Source: a virus. From it: 25,768 nt of DNA. The stretch spans positions 1-25,768 of the IMG/VR virus record IMGVR_UViG_3300007345_000239; one strand, written 5' to 3'. The notes beneath the pieces were generated by a model. It was not told the origin of the DNA, did no database searches, and saw only the letters and a list, made by a program, of their open reading frames with translations. The position numbers and the translations under genes were made by a program. Positions within the stretch are counted from its first letter, which is position 1. The number at the start of each line of letters is the position of its first letter. Below are positions 19,844-25,768 of this stretch, one piece after another.

Positions 19844-20355
19844 TGGGACTGGACAACATCCCCACCACCTACGCCTGCAAGAATCAAGGAACGGCGGTCA
19901 TGATCCCGTTGCTTGACAAAGACAGCAAGCCCGTCATCGACGAAAACGGGTTGCCCGAAGTCGGACTCTCTTGCGAAAAAACGCAGGAAGCCGGTGGTTG
20001 CCCGTGGAAAACCGTCCTCGGCGACAAAGACGGACAAGCCCTCGGCATCTTTGGTACCGACTGCTGGTATCGGGGCAAGTACGGCGTGTGGCTCTTGGAG
20101 CAAGTCGGCTTGGAGAGCCATGTTCTGTACGGCGAAGGCACAGAGGTGGGAGCCGGTCATCTCAGCGAGAGCGATCTCATGAGCGTCTACAACGGCATCG
20201 AAGCCTTATTCACCGACGACGACGGTACTCGCATCACCGAATACATCATCAACGACAACGGTGCGGATCGTGACATCGGTGCGGACTTGTGGTACCTCGC
20301 AGAGTGGTGTCGTTTTACTGCTAAATACTGCGGCGGAGCGGAGTCGTGGTACTAA
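19843..20355 (+). CDS. Conserved phage protein (MGLDNIP type)
   Basis: A 170-residue protein beginning MGLDNIPTTYACKNQGTAV. It has CEKTQEAGGCPW, then FGTDCWYRGKYG and a C-terminal WCRFTAKYCGG. I recall the MGLDNIP opening from phage hypothetical proteins. Several conserved Cys suggest a metal site. It starts inside the stop of the preceding gene (TGATG). Function unknown. Confidence 0.8.
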   Translation: MGLDNIPTTYACKNQGTAVMIPLLDKDSKPVIDENGLPEVGLSCEKTQEAGGCPWKTVLGDKDGQALGIFGTDCWYRGKYGVWLLEQVGLESHVLYGEGTEVGAGHLSESDLMSVYNGIEALFTDDDGTRITEYIINDNGADRDIGADLWYLAEWCRFTAKYCGGAESWY

Positions 20356-20562
20356 ATGGCTGACATCGACCTAAACAACGAGGAATTCGGTTGTTTGGTC
20401 ATGCGGGAATGCGGGACGAGAGACTGGTCGTTTGGCGGAGCGCACGCTTCTGTCTGCCGGTTCTGTCAAGGCATTCTTCACAGCGCACGGGAGTTGCGTG
20501 AGAAAGGGCTAGAAATTGCCCCCGACGGATCTCTCGTGCCACGTTGTCAAGAGTCTGAATAA
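20356..20562 (+). CDS. Small Cys-containing protein, 68 aa
   Basis: A 68-residue protein. It begins MADIDLNNEEFGCLVMREC, has CRFCQGILH in the middle and CQESE at the end; five Cys suggest zinc binding. The ATG directly follows the previous stop (TAA-ATG). Its last codons and stop contain the -35 box and the AATAAG element of the next promoter, so protein end and promoter share bases. Confidence 0.75.
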   Translation: MADIDLNNEEFGCLVMRECGTRDWSFGGAHASVCRFCQGILHSARELREKGLEIAPDGSLVPRCQESE

Positions 20563-20572
20563 GCCTTACCCT
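20544..20572 (+). promoter_or_regulatory. AATAAG-family promoter embedded in a gene end
   Basis: TTGTCA, a 17-base spacer with AATAAGCC in the shared position, then TACCCT. The TAA inside AATAAG is the stop codon of the preceding gene. The ATG at 20602 follows GGAAGGACA in a leader of about 23 bases. Confidence 0.82.
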
Positions 20573-20601
20573 TACAAGTACCAAACGGAAGGACAAATGA
20601 C

Positions 20602-20814
20602 ATGACCACTACCAACGACCAGTTGGTCACCATCACGCTGTCGGTTGAGCAAATCGACTTGCTGAGGGGGCTAGTCGAACCGATCAACAAGACTGAACAA
20701 TGGCGCGGCGAGTGGCGAAAGCAGTTTGACCCCGAGGGTCTTCGGTACGGTCGTATAGCGGCTGATTTGGCGTTCATCCTGCTCCAAGCAAGACTATCGG
20801 TGGAGGACAACTGA
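20602..20814 (+). CDS. Small helical protein, 70 aa
   Basis: A 70-residue protein beginning MTTTNDQLVTITLSVEQID, then LLRGLVEPINKTEQW and LAFILLQARLS. Mostly helical; no family recognised. The stop is one base from the next start (TGA-C-ATG), so the two are co-translated. Confidence 0.72.
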   Translation: MTTTNDQLVTITLSVEQIDLLRGLVEPINKTEQWRGEWRKQFDPEGLRYGRIAADLAFILLQARLSVEDN

Positions 20815-20815
20815 C

Positions 20816-21178
20816 ATGGGAGCAGACTTCATCTTCGAAGTGGTCGAGGCCGGTCGACCCATCCAATACTGGCAACAAATCCTCGGCGAACTCGACGACG
20901 GCCAAGTCCAAGAATTCGCCAAAATGCCGTCACTCGACTACCTGTGGGACGAAATGACCGAACAGCAGATCGTTGAGAGAATCGACGAAGCCTTCAAGGT
21001 CGTCTACAACAGCGACAGTCGCGAAATCGGCTGGTTCAATGACGACGACAAACGCTGGGTAATCACCGGCGGCATGTCATGGGGTGATGATCCAACGGAC
21101 TGTTATCGGGACTTCGAGATCGCCGCAGAGTTCCAAAGATTCGCGGGAACTCGTGGTCTTCTCCCTGATCTGAAGTAA
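20816..21178 (+). CDS. Conserved phage protein of unknown function, 120 aa
   Basis: A 120-residue acidic protein beginning MGADFIFEVVEAGRPIQYW, then SREIGWFNDDDKRWVITGG, then MSWGDDPTDCYRDFEI. The last segment (GGMSWGDDPT) resembles conserved phage hypothetical proteins. No function known to me. A terminator follows 15 bases downstream. Confidence 0.78.
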   Translation: MGADFIFEVVEAGRPIQYWQQILGELDDGQVQEFAKMPSLDYLWDEMTEQQIVERIDEAFKVVYNSDSREIGWFNDDDKRWVITGGMSWGDDPTDCYRDFEIAAEFQRFAGTRGLLPDLK

Positions 21179-21193
21179 CCCCGAAACGCAGAA

Positions 21194-21222
21194 ACCCCCG
21201 CCCTGTGAGATCGGGTGGGGGT
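21194..21222 (+). terminator. Hairpin terminator
   Basis: ACCCCCGCCC (21194-21203) pairs with GGGTGGGGGT (21213-21222), a ten-pair stem with one wobble. It follows the plus-strand operon ending at 21178; the T-run is poor. From here to 21324 only repeat copy 4 is seen. Confidence 0.6.
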
Positions 21223-21298
21223 GTTCCGAGTCCCGCCATCAGGCTGCGAACTGGTTCTGCGCCCCCCGGTAGCGTTGGGGGCCACCGCAGGGTGTCTT

Positions 21299-21322
21299 TC
21301 AACCCTTTACGGTGGAGGAAAG
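21299..21322 (+). repeat. ACGGTGG repeat, copy 4
   Basis: Core ACGGTGGAGGAAAG at 21309-21322, with the TCTTTCAACCCTT prefix shared with copy 3. The arms ACCCTTT and AAAGGGT around it could form a small hairpin here. Confidence 0.7.
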
Positions 21323-21324
21323 GG

Positions 21325-21519
21325 TCACTTGCCGCGCTTGCTGCGCTTTCCGAACTTCGGCTCCTCCTCGGCGGCCGGCTCAGAAACCTCAGAAACTTCG
21401 ACTTCTTCCTCGACTGGCTGCGGGGCTGGCGCGGGCGCCGGCGCTGGGGCTGCGGCGGGCTTCGAGTCACCGGGGACGAAAATCCCGAATTCGTTTGGCT
21501 GTCCAGATCGTTTACGCAT
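21325..21519 (-). CDS. Small Pro/Ala-rich protein
   Basis: A 64-residue protein in three parts: a start MRKRSGQPNEFGIFVPGD, a low-complexity Ala/Pro linker, and an acidic stretch ending in KFGKRSKRGK. It looks like a tether or disordered adaptor. The only minus-strand gene between 16952 and 24680. The start has GAGGAGA as Shine-Dalgarno. A -10 box TACAAT lies at 21547-21552, followed by a leader of about 25 bases. Confidence 0.68.
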   Translation of the reverse strand: MRKRSGQPNEFGIFVPGDSKPAAAPAPAPAPAPQPVEEEVEVSEVSEPAAEEEPKFGKRSKRGK

Positions 21520-21546
21520 GAGAATCTCCTCTACGAGTGCTTACAC

Positions 21547-21552
21547 ATTGTA
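21547..21552 (-). promoter_or_regulatory. Probable -10 box for the Pro/Ala-rich gene
   Basis: TACAAT on the minus strand, preceded by TTTGG. No good -35 box at 17 bases and no AATAAG element, so this promoter is of another type. Confidence 0.4.
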
Positions 21553-21599
21553 CCAAATAGGAGCCCCGGAGTTTGTTCGAAGATTTTTTTCGAATCAGG

Positions 21600-21628
21600 T
21601 TGTCGAGTGAAATAATAAGATCCATCAT
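21600..21628 (+). promoter_or_regulatory. AATAAG-family promoter (weak -10)
   Basis: TTGTCG, a 17-base spacer with AATAAGAT in the shared position, then CATCAT. A seven-base T-run (21584-21590) lies upstream. The leader to the ATG at 21675 carries GGAGGAAAGGAG. Confidence 0.7.
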
Positions 21629-21674
21629 GGCTCTGTTCGGCGGAACGGCCGCCGGCGGAGGAAAGGAGAAATAA

Positions 21675-22136
21675 ATGTCGATTTCTGTCGAGTTCATCAA
21701 TTCCGAGTGGGCTGCCGACTGGGAGAAGGCGAAAGCCGAGTACGGGGCTGCCGCTGCCGTGCCGCACGAAGTGACGTCGAAGATTTCTGAGAAGAATCGC
21801 GCACTTTATGTGTTGCTTTCGAACCCTGACGCGGATCCCGTGCCGGTTCTCAAAAATTACAATGTTTCTGCGTCCATGATCGAGGAGATCGGCGAGTTAC
21901 TCGGAGTCGATGTGGACGTCGAGTCGAGCCCCGGGCCAAGGCCGAAGATTGCTGACAAGTACGGGGCTCTCGACGAGTGGGCGAAGGAGCATCCGGGGGA
22001 GCAGATCGCTCCGGACGGTCTCGTGGATTTGTCCGGACTTTCTTACGCGTCGGTCATGAAGTACCTGAAGGACACGCCTAGGTACAAGAAGGTGAAGAAC
22101 GGCGTGTACGAAGCGTATTTCGATCAGCCCAAATAA
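21675..22136 (+). CDS. Protein with a C-terminal winged-helix-like segment
   Basis: A 153-residue protein beginning MSISVEFINSEWAADWEKA. The middle VPVLKNYNVSASMIEEIGEL could be a first HTH. The C-terminal LSGLSYASVMKYLKDTPRY followed by KKVKNGVYEAYF reads like a winged helix with its wing. It may therefore bind DNA and is another candidate regulator. The start has a strong Shine-Dalgarno (AAAGGAG) eight bases upstream. Confidence 0.75.
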   Translation: MSISVEFINSEWAADWEKAKAEYGAAAAVPHEVTSKISEKNRALYVLLSNPDADPVPVLKNYNVSASMIEEIGELLGVDVDVESSPGPRPKIADKYGALDEWAKEHPGEQIAPDGLVDLSGLSYASVMKYLKDTPRYKKVKNGVYEAYFDQPK

Positions 22137-22150
22137 ATTTGTCTGACACG

Positions 22151-22179
22151 TTGTGAGTGGCCCGAATAAGGTCCACGAT
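22151..22179 (+). promoter_or_regulatory. AATAAG-family promoter
   Basis: TTGTGA, a 17-base spacer with AATAAGGT in the shared position, then CACGAT. The ATG at 22186 is exactly at +1. Confidence 0.77.
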
Positions 22180-22185
22180 ATTGCT

Positions 22186-22404
22186 ATGACTACTTACAGC
22201 GACGCAATCCAGTACGACGTTCGTCAGGCCGACCTTGGCAAGCCCTATCGGGTGTGCCTCGTCGACGAGAACGGCAACACCTACTTTGACTCGTGGTGGG
22301 CAACCATCGATGATGCTCTCGTGCAAGAGGCTCAACTCCGCGAGCAAATCAAGCCGGAGTTCGTGTATCGCATCGCGATCTTCAAGTGCATCCCGACCTC
22401 GTAA
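22186..22404 (+). CDS. Small protein of unknown function, 72 aa
   Basis: A 72-residue protein (MTTYSDAIQYDVRQADLG, then YRVCLVDENGNTYFDSWW, then FVYRIAIFKC). The pattern of strands around one helix suggests a compact alpha-beta domain. No family recognised. Leaderless start; the longer reading from 22153 overlaps the promoter. Confidence 0.73.
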   Translation: MTTYSDAIQYDVRQADLGKPYRVCLVDENGNTYFDSWWATIDDALVQEAQLREQIKPEFVYRIAIFKCIPTS

Positions 22405-22423
22405 AGAAATTTTGCGAATCAGG

Positions 22424-22452
22424 TTGTTGCTACCCCGAATAAGCCTTACCCT
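22424..22452 (+). promoter_or_regulatory. AATAAG-family promoter of the AAA+/VWA operon
   Basis: TTGTTG, a 17-base spacer with AATAAGCC in the shared position, then TACCCT. The leader is about 30 bases, with GAAAGGACTGAG before the ATG at 22488. Confidence 0.83.
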
Positions 22453-22487
22453 TACCACTGTCATCAACTACAAACGAAAGGACTGAG

Positions 22488-23201
22488 ATGACAAACGTAA
22501 CCTACCCCGAATGCTGGAGCACCTTCCAGAAGGTCATCGACGCGGGCGTTGATCGCGTCATCCTCTACGGACCCCCAGGAACCGGCAAGACCTACGCTGG
22601 TCTCCACTACGGCAACGTCAACGCTGGCGCGTTCAGGCTCGTCTGCACCGAAGACATGACCAACATGGATGTCACCGGAGGCTTCATGCCTTCCGACAAC
22701 GGCTTCCAGTGGCTCACCGGCTCCGCGCTCAAAGCGTGGGAGGGTGACGGTCTCACCGGCGGTCGTCTCGTCGTCGACGAAATCGACAAGGCTGGTGGCG
22801 ACGTGTTCGCAACCTTGCTCTCCATGTTGGACTCCGAAGACTCCGCAGAGTGGGAGCATCCGGTCACCGGTCGCACCCACAAGCCGAAGACAGGGTTCTC
22901 AGCCGTCATGACGACGAACATCGAAGACATGAACGACCTTCCCCCAGCGTTGCTGGACAGGTTCCCAGTGCAGATTCGCATCGATCGTCCGCACCCTGAT
23001 GCTCTCGCTCGCCTTTCTCGCGACTTGTGGAGCGTCGCCAACAATCTCGCCGACGGCGGTGATCGTCGCGTCTCGCTCAGAGCATTCTTTGCATTCGACA
23101 ACCTCAGGAAGTCGCTTGGCACCGACGAAGCAGCGAAGGTGATCTTCCACCATCGCGCAGAGTCCATTCTTGACGCGATGAAGGTCGACGCGGTCTCATG
23201 A
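22488..23201 (+). CDS. MoxR-type AAA+ ATPase
   Basis: A 237-residue AAA+ ATPase of the MoxR/AAA_5 kind that would act as a chaperone-like motor on a VWA partner. Walker A is GPPGTGKT at about residues 28-35. Walker B is GRLVVDEIDKAG at about 92-103. Sensor 1 is SAVMTTN near 139-145. An arginine finger lies in PPALLDRFP, and a short helical lid follows. It has its own AATAAG promoter and overlaps the next gene (ATGA). The ATPase-VWA order matches MoxR-VWA and CobS-CobT-like pairs. Confidence 0.9.
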   Translation: MTNVTYPECWSTFQKVIDAGVDRVILYGPPGTGKTYAGLHYGNVNAGAFRLVCTEDMTNMDVTGGFMPSDNGFQWLTGSALKAWEGDGLTGGRLVVDEIDKAGGDVFATLLSMLDSEDSAEWEHPVTGRTHKPKTGFSAVMTTNIEDMNDLPPALLDRFPVQIRIDRPHPDALARLSRDLWSVANNLADGGDRRVSLRAFFAFDNLRKSLGTDEAAKVIFHHRAESILDAMKVDAVS

Positions 23202-24646
23202 GCATCGGAGTAGAACCCGAAGTTCTATCTCGCTACGACACGGAGCACGGTCGTTGGACAACGAAGGTCGTCCCCAACAAGAGGGGACTGCCGATGACCA
23301 ATCCGGTCGAAAAAGAGATGAGAGCACCGGACGGTGACGACCCATCCGCTCGCGCCACTCGCGCTCACGAGATGATGCACGCCAAAGTCTCCCCAGCCCA
23401 CGACATGCAGGCGTGGATAGACAGAGGCATCGCGTCGCACGAATCGCTGACGGTATGCGAGGAACTACGCGTCAACCTCTTGTGCTCCAAGGCAGGGTTC
23501 GACATGGATGCTCTCTCCGACGACGGCGAAACCGCTGACGGTGAAAGAGCAGCGATCACCGGCGACTGGGCATCCACGGTCAGGTTCGCGATCGCGGTCG
23601 CAGGCACTGGCTCCGCAAAGAAGTACCTGAACGGCGTTCGTCGCCACAACAGGGTGTGGGGCAAGGCTCTGTTGGACATCCAAAAGAGAGCCGTCAAAGA
23701 GATGACGAAGGCATGGAAGACAGGCACGCTTGCTTCCACCGAAGTGCATCCCGACACCGGTCTGTCACCGTTGGGTTTCAGGCACACCGAAATGATGGCC
23801 GAATGGCTTGACAGAATTTGTGGGATGACTCCACCCGACGAAGACGAAACCACCGACGACAAGTCCGAAAAGGGCGAAGACGACGGCGACTCGTCAGGCA
23901 AGGGTGTCAAAGCCCACGTTTCTGTCGAAACCGAAAAGCCGAAGAAACTCGGAGACTTCAAAGACGAATTGAAGGGTGTCAAGCCCTACGAATCGATGTC
24001 TCACGGCGACATCCCTCGCTGGGGAACGCTGGAATGGGAGCACATCCCTCTGGACGCGACCAGCACCGGCTCAATGTCGAAAAAGAGGACTCCGACGAAC
24101 GTCGGTCGCAACCCTCGTCGCATGCATCGGTACATGACCGACCCCCAGCGTCGCGTGTTCGACAAGACAACTCGCGGTAAGGGTGGCATCGTCGTCGTCG
24201 ACGTGTCCGGTTCCATGTCATGGAACATGGAGCAGGTTCAGACGATCGTCGAAAACGCTTCCGGAGCGACCGTCATGGCCTACTCGTGGTCTCGCGAAGG
24301 TGGACCGAACGCGTGGATTCTTGCGAAAAACGGCAAGATGGCTCGCGATATCTCGTCGGTCACAACCGCCGGTAACGGTGTCGACTTCCCTGCGCTCCAA
24401 TGGGCAGTGGAGAATCGTCGTCGCCATGAGCCGATCGTGTGGGTCACCGACGGCGGTGTCACCGGCGTTGGAGACGGATGGCACGCGGTTCTCGCGAAGC
24501 AGTGTCGCGAGTTCGCCGACAAGCACGGCATCGTGATCGTGTCGAACATGGAGAACGCGGTCAAAGCGTTCAAGCAGATGGCCAAAGGCAAGAAGCCCGA
24601 AGCCAGCATCCCATCCATGCTCTGGCCGTCAGCGTTCAGCGCCTAA
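23198..24646 (+). CDS. VWA-domain protein with an HExxH metallopeptidase-like N-terminus
   Basis: A 482-residue partner of the ATPase. The N-terminal part has HEMMH at 57-61 followed by VCEELRVN at 86-93, the arrangement of a zincin metallopeptidase (as in the putative metallopeptidase domain often paired with VWA). An acidic linker lies at about 210-240. The C-terminal VWA domain has the MIDAS motif D335-V-S337-G-S339 and a later WVTDGGVTG that supplies another metal-site Asp. It resembles CobT-like VWA proteins. With the MoxR ATPase it may remodel or cleave a phage or host target; the target is unknown. The coupled ATGA start makes the two proteins a likely complex. Confidence 0.87.
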   Translation: MSIGVEPEVLSRYDTEHGRWTTKVVPNKRGLPMTNPVEKEMRAPDGDDPSARATRAHEMMHAKVSPAHDMQAWIDRGIASHESLTVCEELRVNLLCSKAGFDMDALSDDGETADGERAAITGDWASTVRFAIAVAGTGSAKKYLNGVRRHNRVWGKALLDIQKRAVKEMTKAWKTGTLASTEVHPDTGLSPLGFRHTEMMAEWLDRICGMTPPDEDETTDDKSEKGEDDGDSSGKGVKAHVSVETEKPKKLGDFKDELKGVKPYESMSHGDIPRWGTLEWEHIPLDATSTGSMSKKRTPTNVGRNPRRMHRYMTDPQRRVFDKTTRGKGGIVVVDVSGSMSWNMEQVQTIVENASGATVMAYSWSREGGPNAWILAKNGKMARDISSVTTAGNGVDFPALQWAVENRRRHEPIVWVTDGGVTGVGDGWHAVLAKQCREFADKHGIVIVSNMENAVKAFKQMAKGKKPEASIPSMLWPSAFSA

Positions 24647-24658
24647 TGATCGCCCGAA

Positions 24659-24692
24659 GGGGAGCCGGTGTAGTCAGTCCTACCGGCTCCCC
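24659..24692. terminator. Bidirectional hairpin terminator
   Basis: A perfect 11-bp stem, GGGGAGCCGGT (24659-24669) with ACCGGCTCCCC (24682-24692), lies between the convergent genes ending at 24646 and 24680. It covers the stop codon of the minus-strand gene. Confidence 0.7.
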
Positions 24693-24871
24693 CGACGGTC
24701 AATCGGAGCGGTCAACGTGAGCCAGAAGATTCGATGCAACGTGTACAGCGCGGCAAGTGCACCAGACTGTCGCCAACTCAGATCCCAGTCGATAGCCCCG
24801 CTGTTCGACAAAACTCGTGACGCTGCCCAGAAGGTAAACGACGTCGCGAGCAGTGTGAACGCGAAAACCAT
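24680..24871 (-). CDS. Small membrane protein
   Basis: A 63-residue protein with one or two hydrophobic stretches: MVFAFTLLATSFTFWAASRV at the N-terminus and ALAALYTLHRIFWLTLTAP near the C-terminus, ending in RRGSR. It lies 22 bases after the HTH gene. No Shine-Dalgarno is seen before the ATG at 24871; an upstream GTG inside the preceding gene is possible. It may be a membrane partner of unknown role. Confidence 0.6.
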   Translation of the reverse strand: MVFAFTLLATSFTFWAASRVLSNSGAIDWDLSWRQSGALAALYTLHRIFWLTLTAPIDRRGSR

Positions 24872-24893
24872 GAACGCGTTCGAACGCGGAACG

Positions 24894-25295
24894 TCAGAAT
24901 GGGAAGTTGCCGACACCGACACGCTCCTCGACCCGATCAGCCACAATCTGGTGGATCCGCTGCCTCGACAAACCGACAGAATCAGCGATTTGTTGGAGCG
25001 ACTCGCCGGCCGCACGTCGAGCCATAATTCGAGAATTTCGCTCTTTGTTAGTTCGTGGGCCCGGCTTCAGCGGCCCCCACTGCCATCCGGGAACCTGTTC
25101 GAGGGCGGCCACCCGGTCTGCAGGAAGTTTGCCGGCCCGCTGCCGCTGACGGATGTAACCGACCCAAGCGCCAAGGCGGACTTCGCGGCCGTCAACGATC
25201 TCGATGTGCAACGCGGGAACATCGGGGCTGCCCACCCGCTGCGAGTACTGGACGAGCGCGGTCACGTACATGAGGAATCTGTCTGTGTTGTTCAT
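24894..25295 (-). CDS. Helicase-associated-domain and HTH protein
   Basis: A 133-residue protein. Residues 32-72 (EVRLGAWVGYIRQRQRAGK, then LPADRVAALEQVPGWQW) match the helicase-associated (HA) domain, a small DNA-binding helical unit. Residues about 94-126 hold a sigma-like HTH, ARRAAGESLQQIADSVGLS then RQRIHQIV. The protein is probably a DNA-binding regulator or replication accessory factor. The ATG at 25295 lies seven bases after the -10 box TATTGT (25303-25308 on the minus strand), so it is probably leaderless. No AATAAG element is present at its promoter, as would suit the regulator of the others. Confidence 0.82.
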   Translation of the reverse strand: MNNTDRFLMYVTALVQYSQRVGSPDVPALHIEIVDGREVRLGAWVGYIRQRQRAGKLPADRVAALEQVPGWQWGPLKPGPRTNKERNSRIMARRAAGESLQQIADSVGLSRQRIHQIVADRVEERVGVGNFPF

Positions 25296-25352
25296 GAGAT
25301 GTACAATAATGGCAGCGAGAGTAAAAAACGCCGGCGATTACAAAAAGTTATC

Positions 25353-25376
25353 TCAACTATCGACGGTGGTGGAAAG
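25353..25376 (+). repeat. ACGGTGG repeat, copy 5
   Basis: Core ACGGTGGTGGAAAG at 25363-25376, with CAAC eight bases before the core. Here the GGAAAGGG at its end also serves as the Shine-Dalgarno of the next gene. Confidence 0.65.
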
Positions 25377-25384
25377 GGCCGCTC

Positions 25385-25768
25385 ATGACGGACGAAAATC
25401 AGGAATGGCCAACCGAACAAGACATGGTTGCATACCTGATGTCGCTGCCGGCGGACGCGCAAGCAAAACTCGCGAATATTATGGAAACTTGGAAAACCGA
25501 GATGCTCGCCGCCACGGATCACGAACAGGCGGAGTTACTCTTTTGCGGCGCAGACGGAGAAAAAGTCATAAAATGCTTGCACTACCGGGCGGACGTCCTC
25601 GGCGGCGAAGAAGGACCCATCTTGTTACCGTCGAGTAACCCAAAAGTTGTCGTAGGCGCCGTATCAGACGAACTCATTATCCGAAAAGTCGCCGAATACA
25701 ACGACTTGTACCCGGACCAACTCACGCGGGAACGCCGCTGGGAAATGTACCTGAACTCCCTCGCTGTC
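25385..25768 (+). CDS. Protein of unknown function (partial, runs off right edge)
   Basis: The first 128 residues of an acidic protein, beginning MTDENQEWPTEQDMVAYLM. It continues AQAKLANIMETWKTEML and later RKVAEYNDLYPDQLTRERRW. No family recognised; the reading frame is open to the last base. The start follows GGAAAGGG. A possible -10 box TACAAT at 25302-25307 on the plus strand overlaps that of the divergent HTH gene. An overlapping frame from 25312 is a shadow. Confidence 0.72.
   Translation, partial: MTDENQEWPTEQDMVAYLMSLPADAQAKLANIMETWKTEMLAATDHEQAELLFCGADGEKVIKCLHYRADVLGGEEGPILLPSSNPKVVVGAVSDELIIRKVAEYNDLYPDQLTRERRWEMYLNSLAV

Noticed and set aside
21627-21674. 15-residue open frame (MALFGG...) just before the 21675 gene
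   Set aside because: Its ATG lies inside the predicted -10 box, so it would not be transcribed from that promoter; the region is better read as a Shine-Dalgarno leader.
24717-25388. 223-residue open frame on the plus strand
   Set aside because: It is antisense to the HA/HTH gene and the small membrane protein gene.

Overview
The window looks like part of a double-stranded DNA phage or prophage of an actinobacterium. The evidence is a terminase small subunit, a phage-type SSB, a lysis-type transglycosylase, a DUF932 protein, an Api92-like protein, DUF4314 and DUF6378 proteins, a stand-alone tRNA-Lys, and dozens of very small, tightly packed genes joined by ATGA, GTGA or TGATG overlaps. Base composition is moderately GC-rich. 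Many starts lie exactly where transcription should begin, so leaderless mRNAs seem common, which also fits Actinomycetota. No integrase, capsid or tail gene is visible. The structural genes probably lie left of position 1, beyond the terminase gene. Product names are read from the translated sequence without any database search.

Layout. 1-1041 (minus): terminase small subunit (cut by the window edge) and SSB. 1171-5525 (plus): a small acidic protein, a secreted transglycosylase-like protein, a large conserved protein of unknown role, an HTH protein, a DUF932 protein and two small proteins. 5579-5827 (minus): a small protein. 6049-7944 (plus): a SNF2-type helicase with tandem HARP-like N-terminal modules. 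7915-9736 (minus): two compact operons, one ending in a 2-oxoglutarate/Fe(II) oxygenase and a partner gene, the other starting with a frameshifted membrane-peptide gene. 9789-9852: a DnaA-box cluster next to a second oxygenase gene (9831-10457, plus). 10442-16952 (minus): a long array of small genes and a tRNA-Lys. 17103-22404 (mostly plus): a second array of small genes. 22488-24646 (plus): a MoxR-type AAA+ ATPase coupled to a protein with an HExxH motif and a VWA domain. 24680-25295 (minus): a membrane protein and an HTH protein. 25385-end (plus): a partial gene.

The most striking feature is regulatory. About 19 promoters on both strands share a TTGTNN -35 box, a 17-base spacer holding an AATAAGCC-like octamer at a fixed place, and a weak -10 box. 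This looks like one dispersed regulon that drives almost every small operon. Two further repeat systems sit in the gaps: 18-19 bp iteron-like repeats containing LexA-box-like CGAAC-N4-GTTCG palindromes, and five copies of ACGGTGGNGGAAAG that all point the same way whatever the direction of the neighbouring genes. Together with two clusters of TTATCCACA-type DnaA boxes, these suggest that 9.7-12.4 kb may hold replication or copy-control sites.
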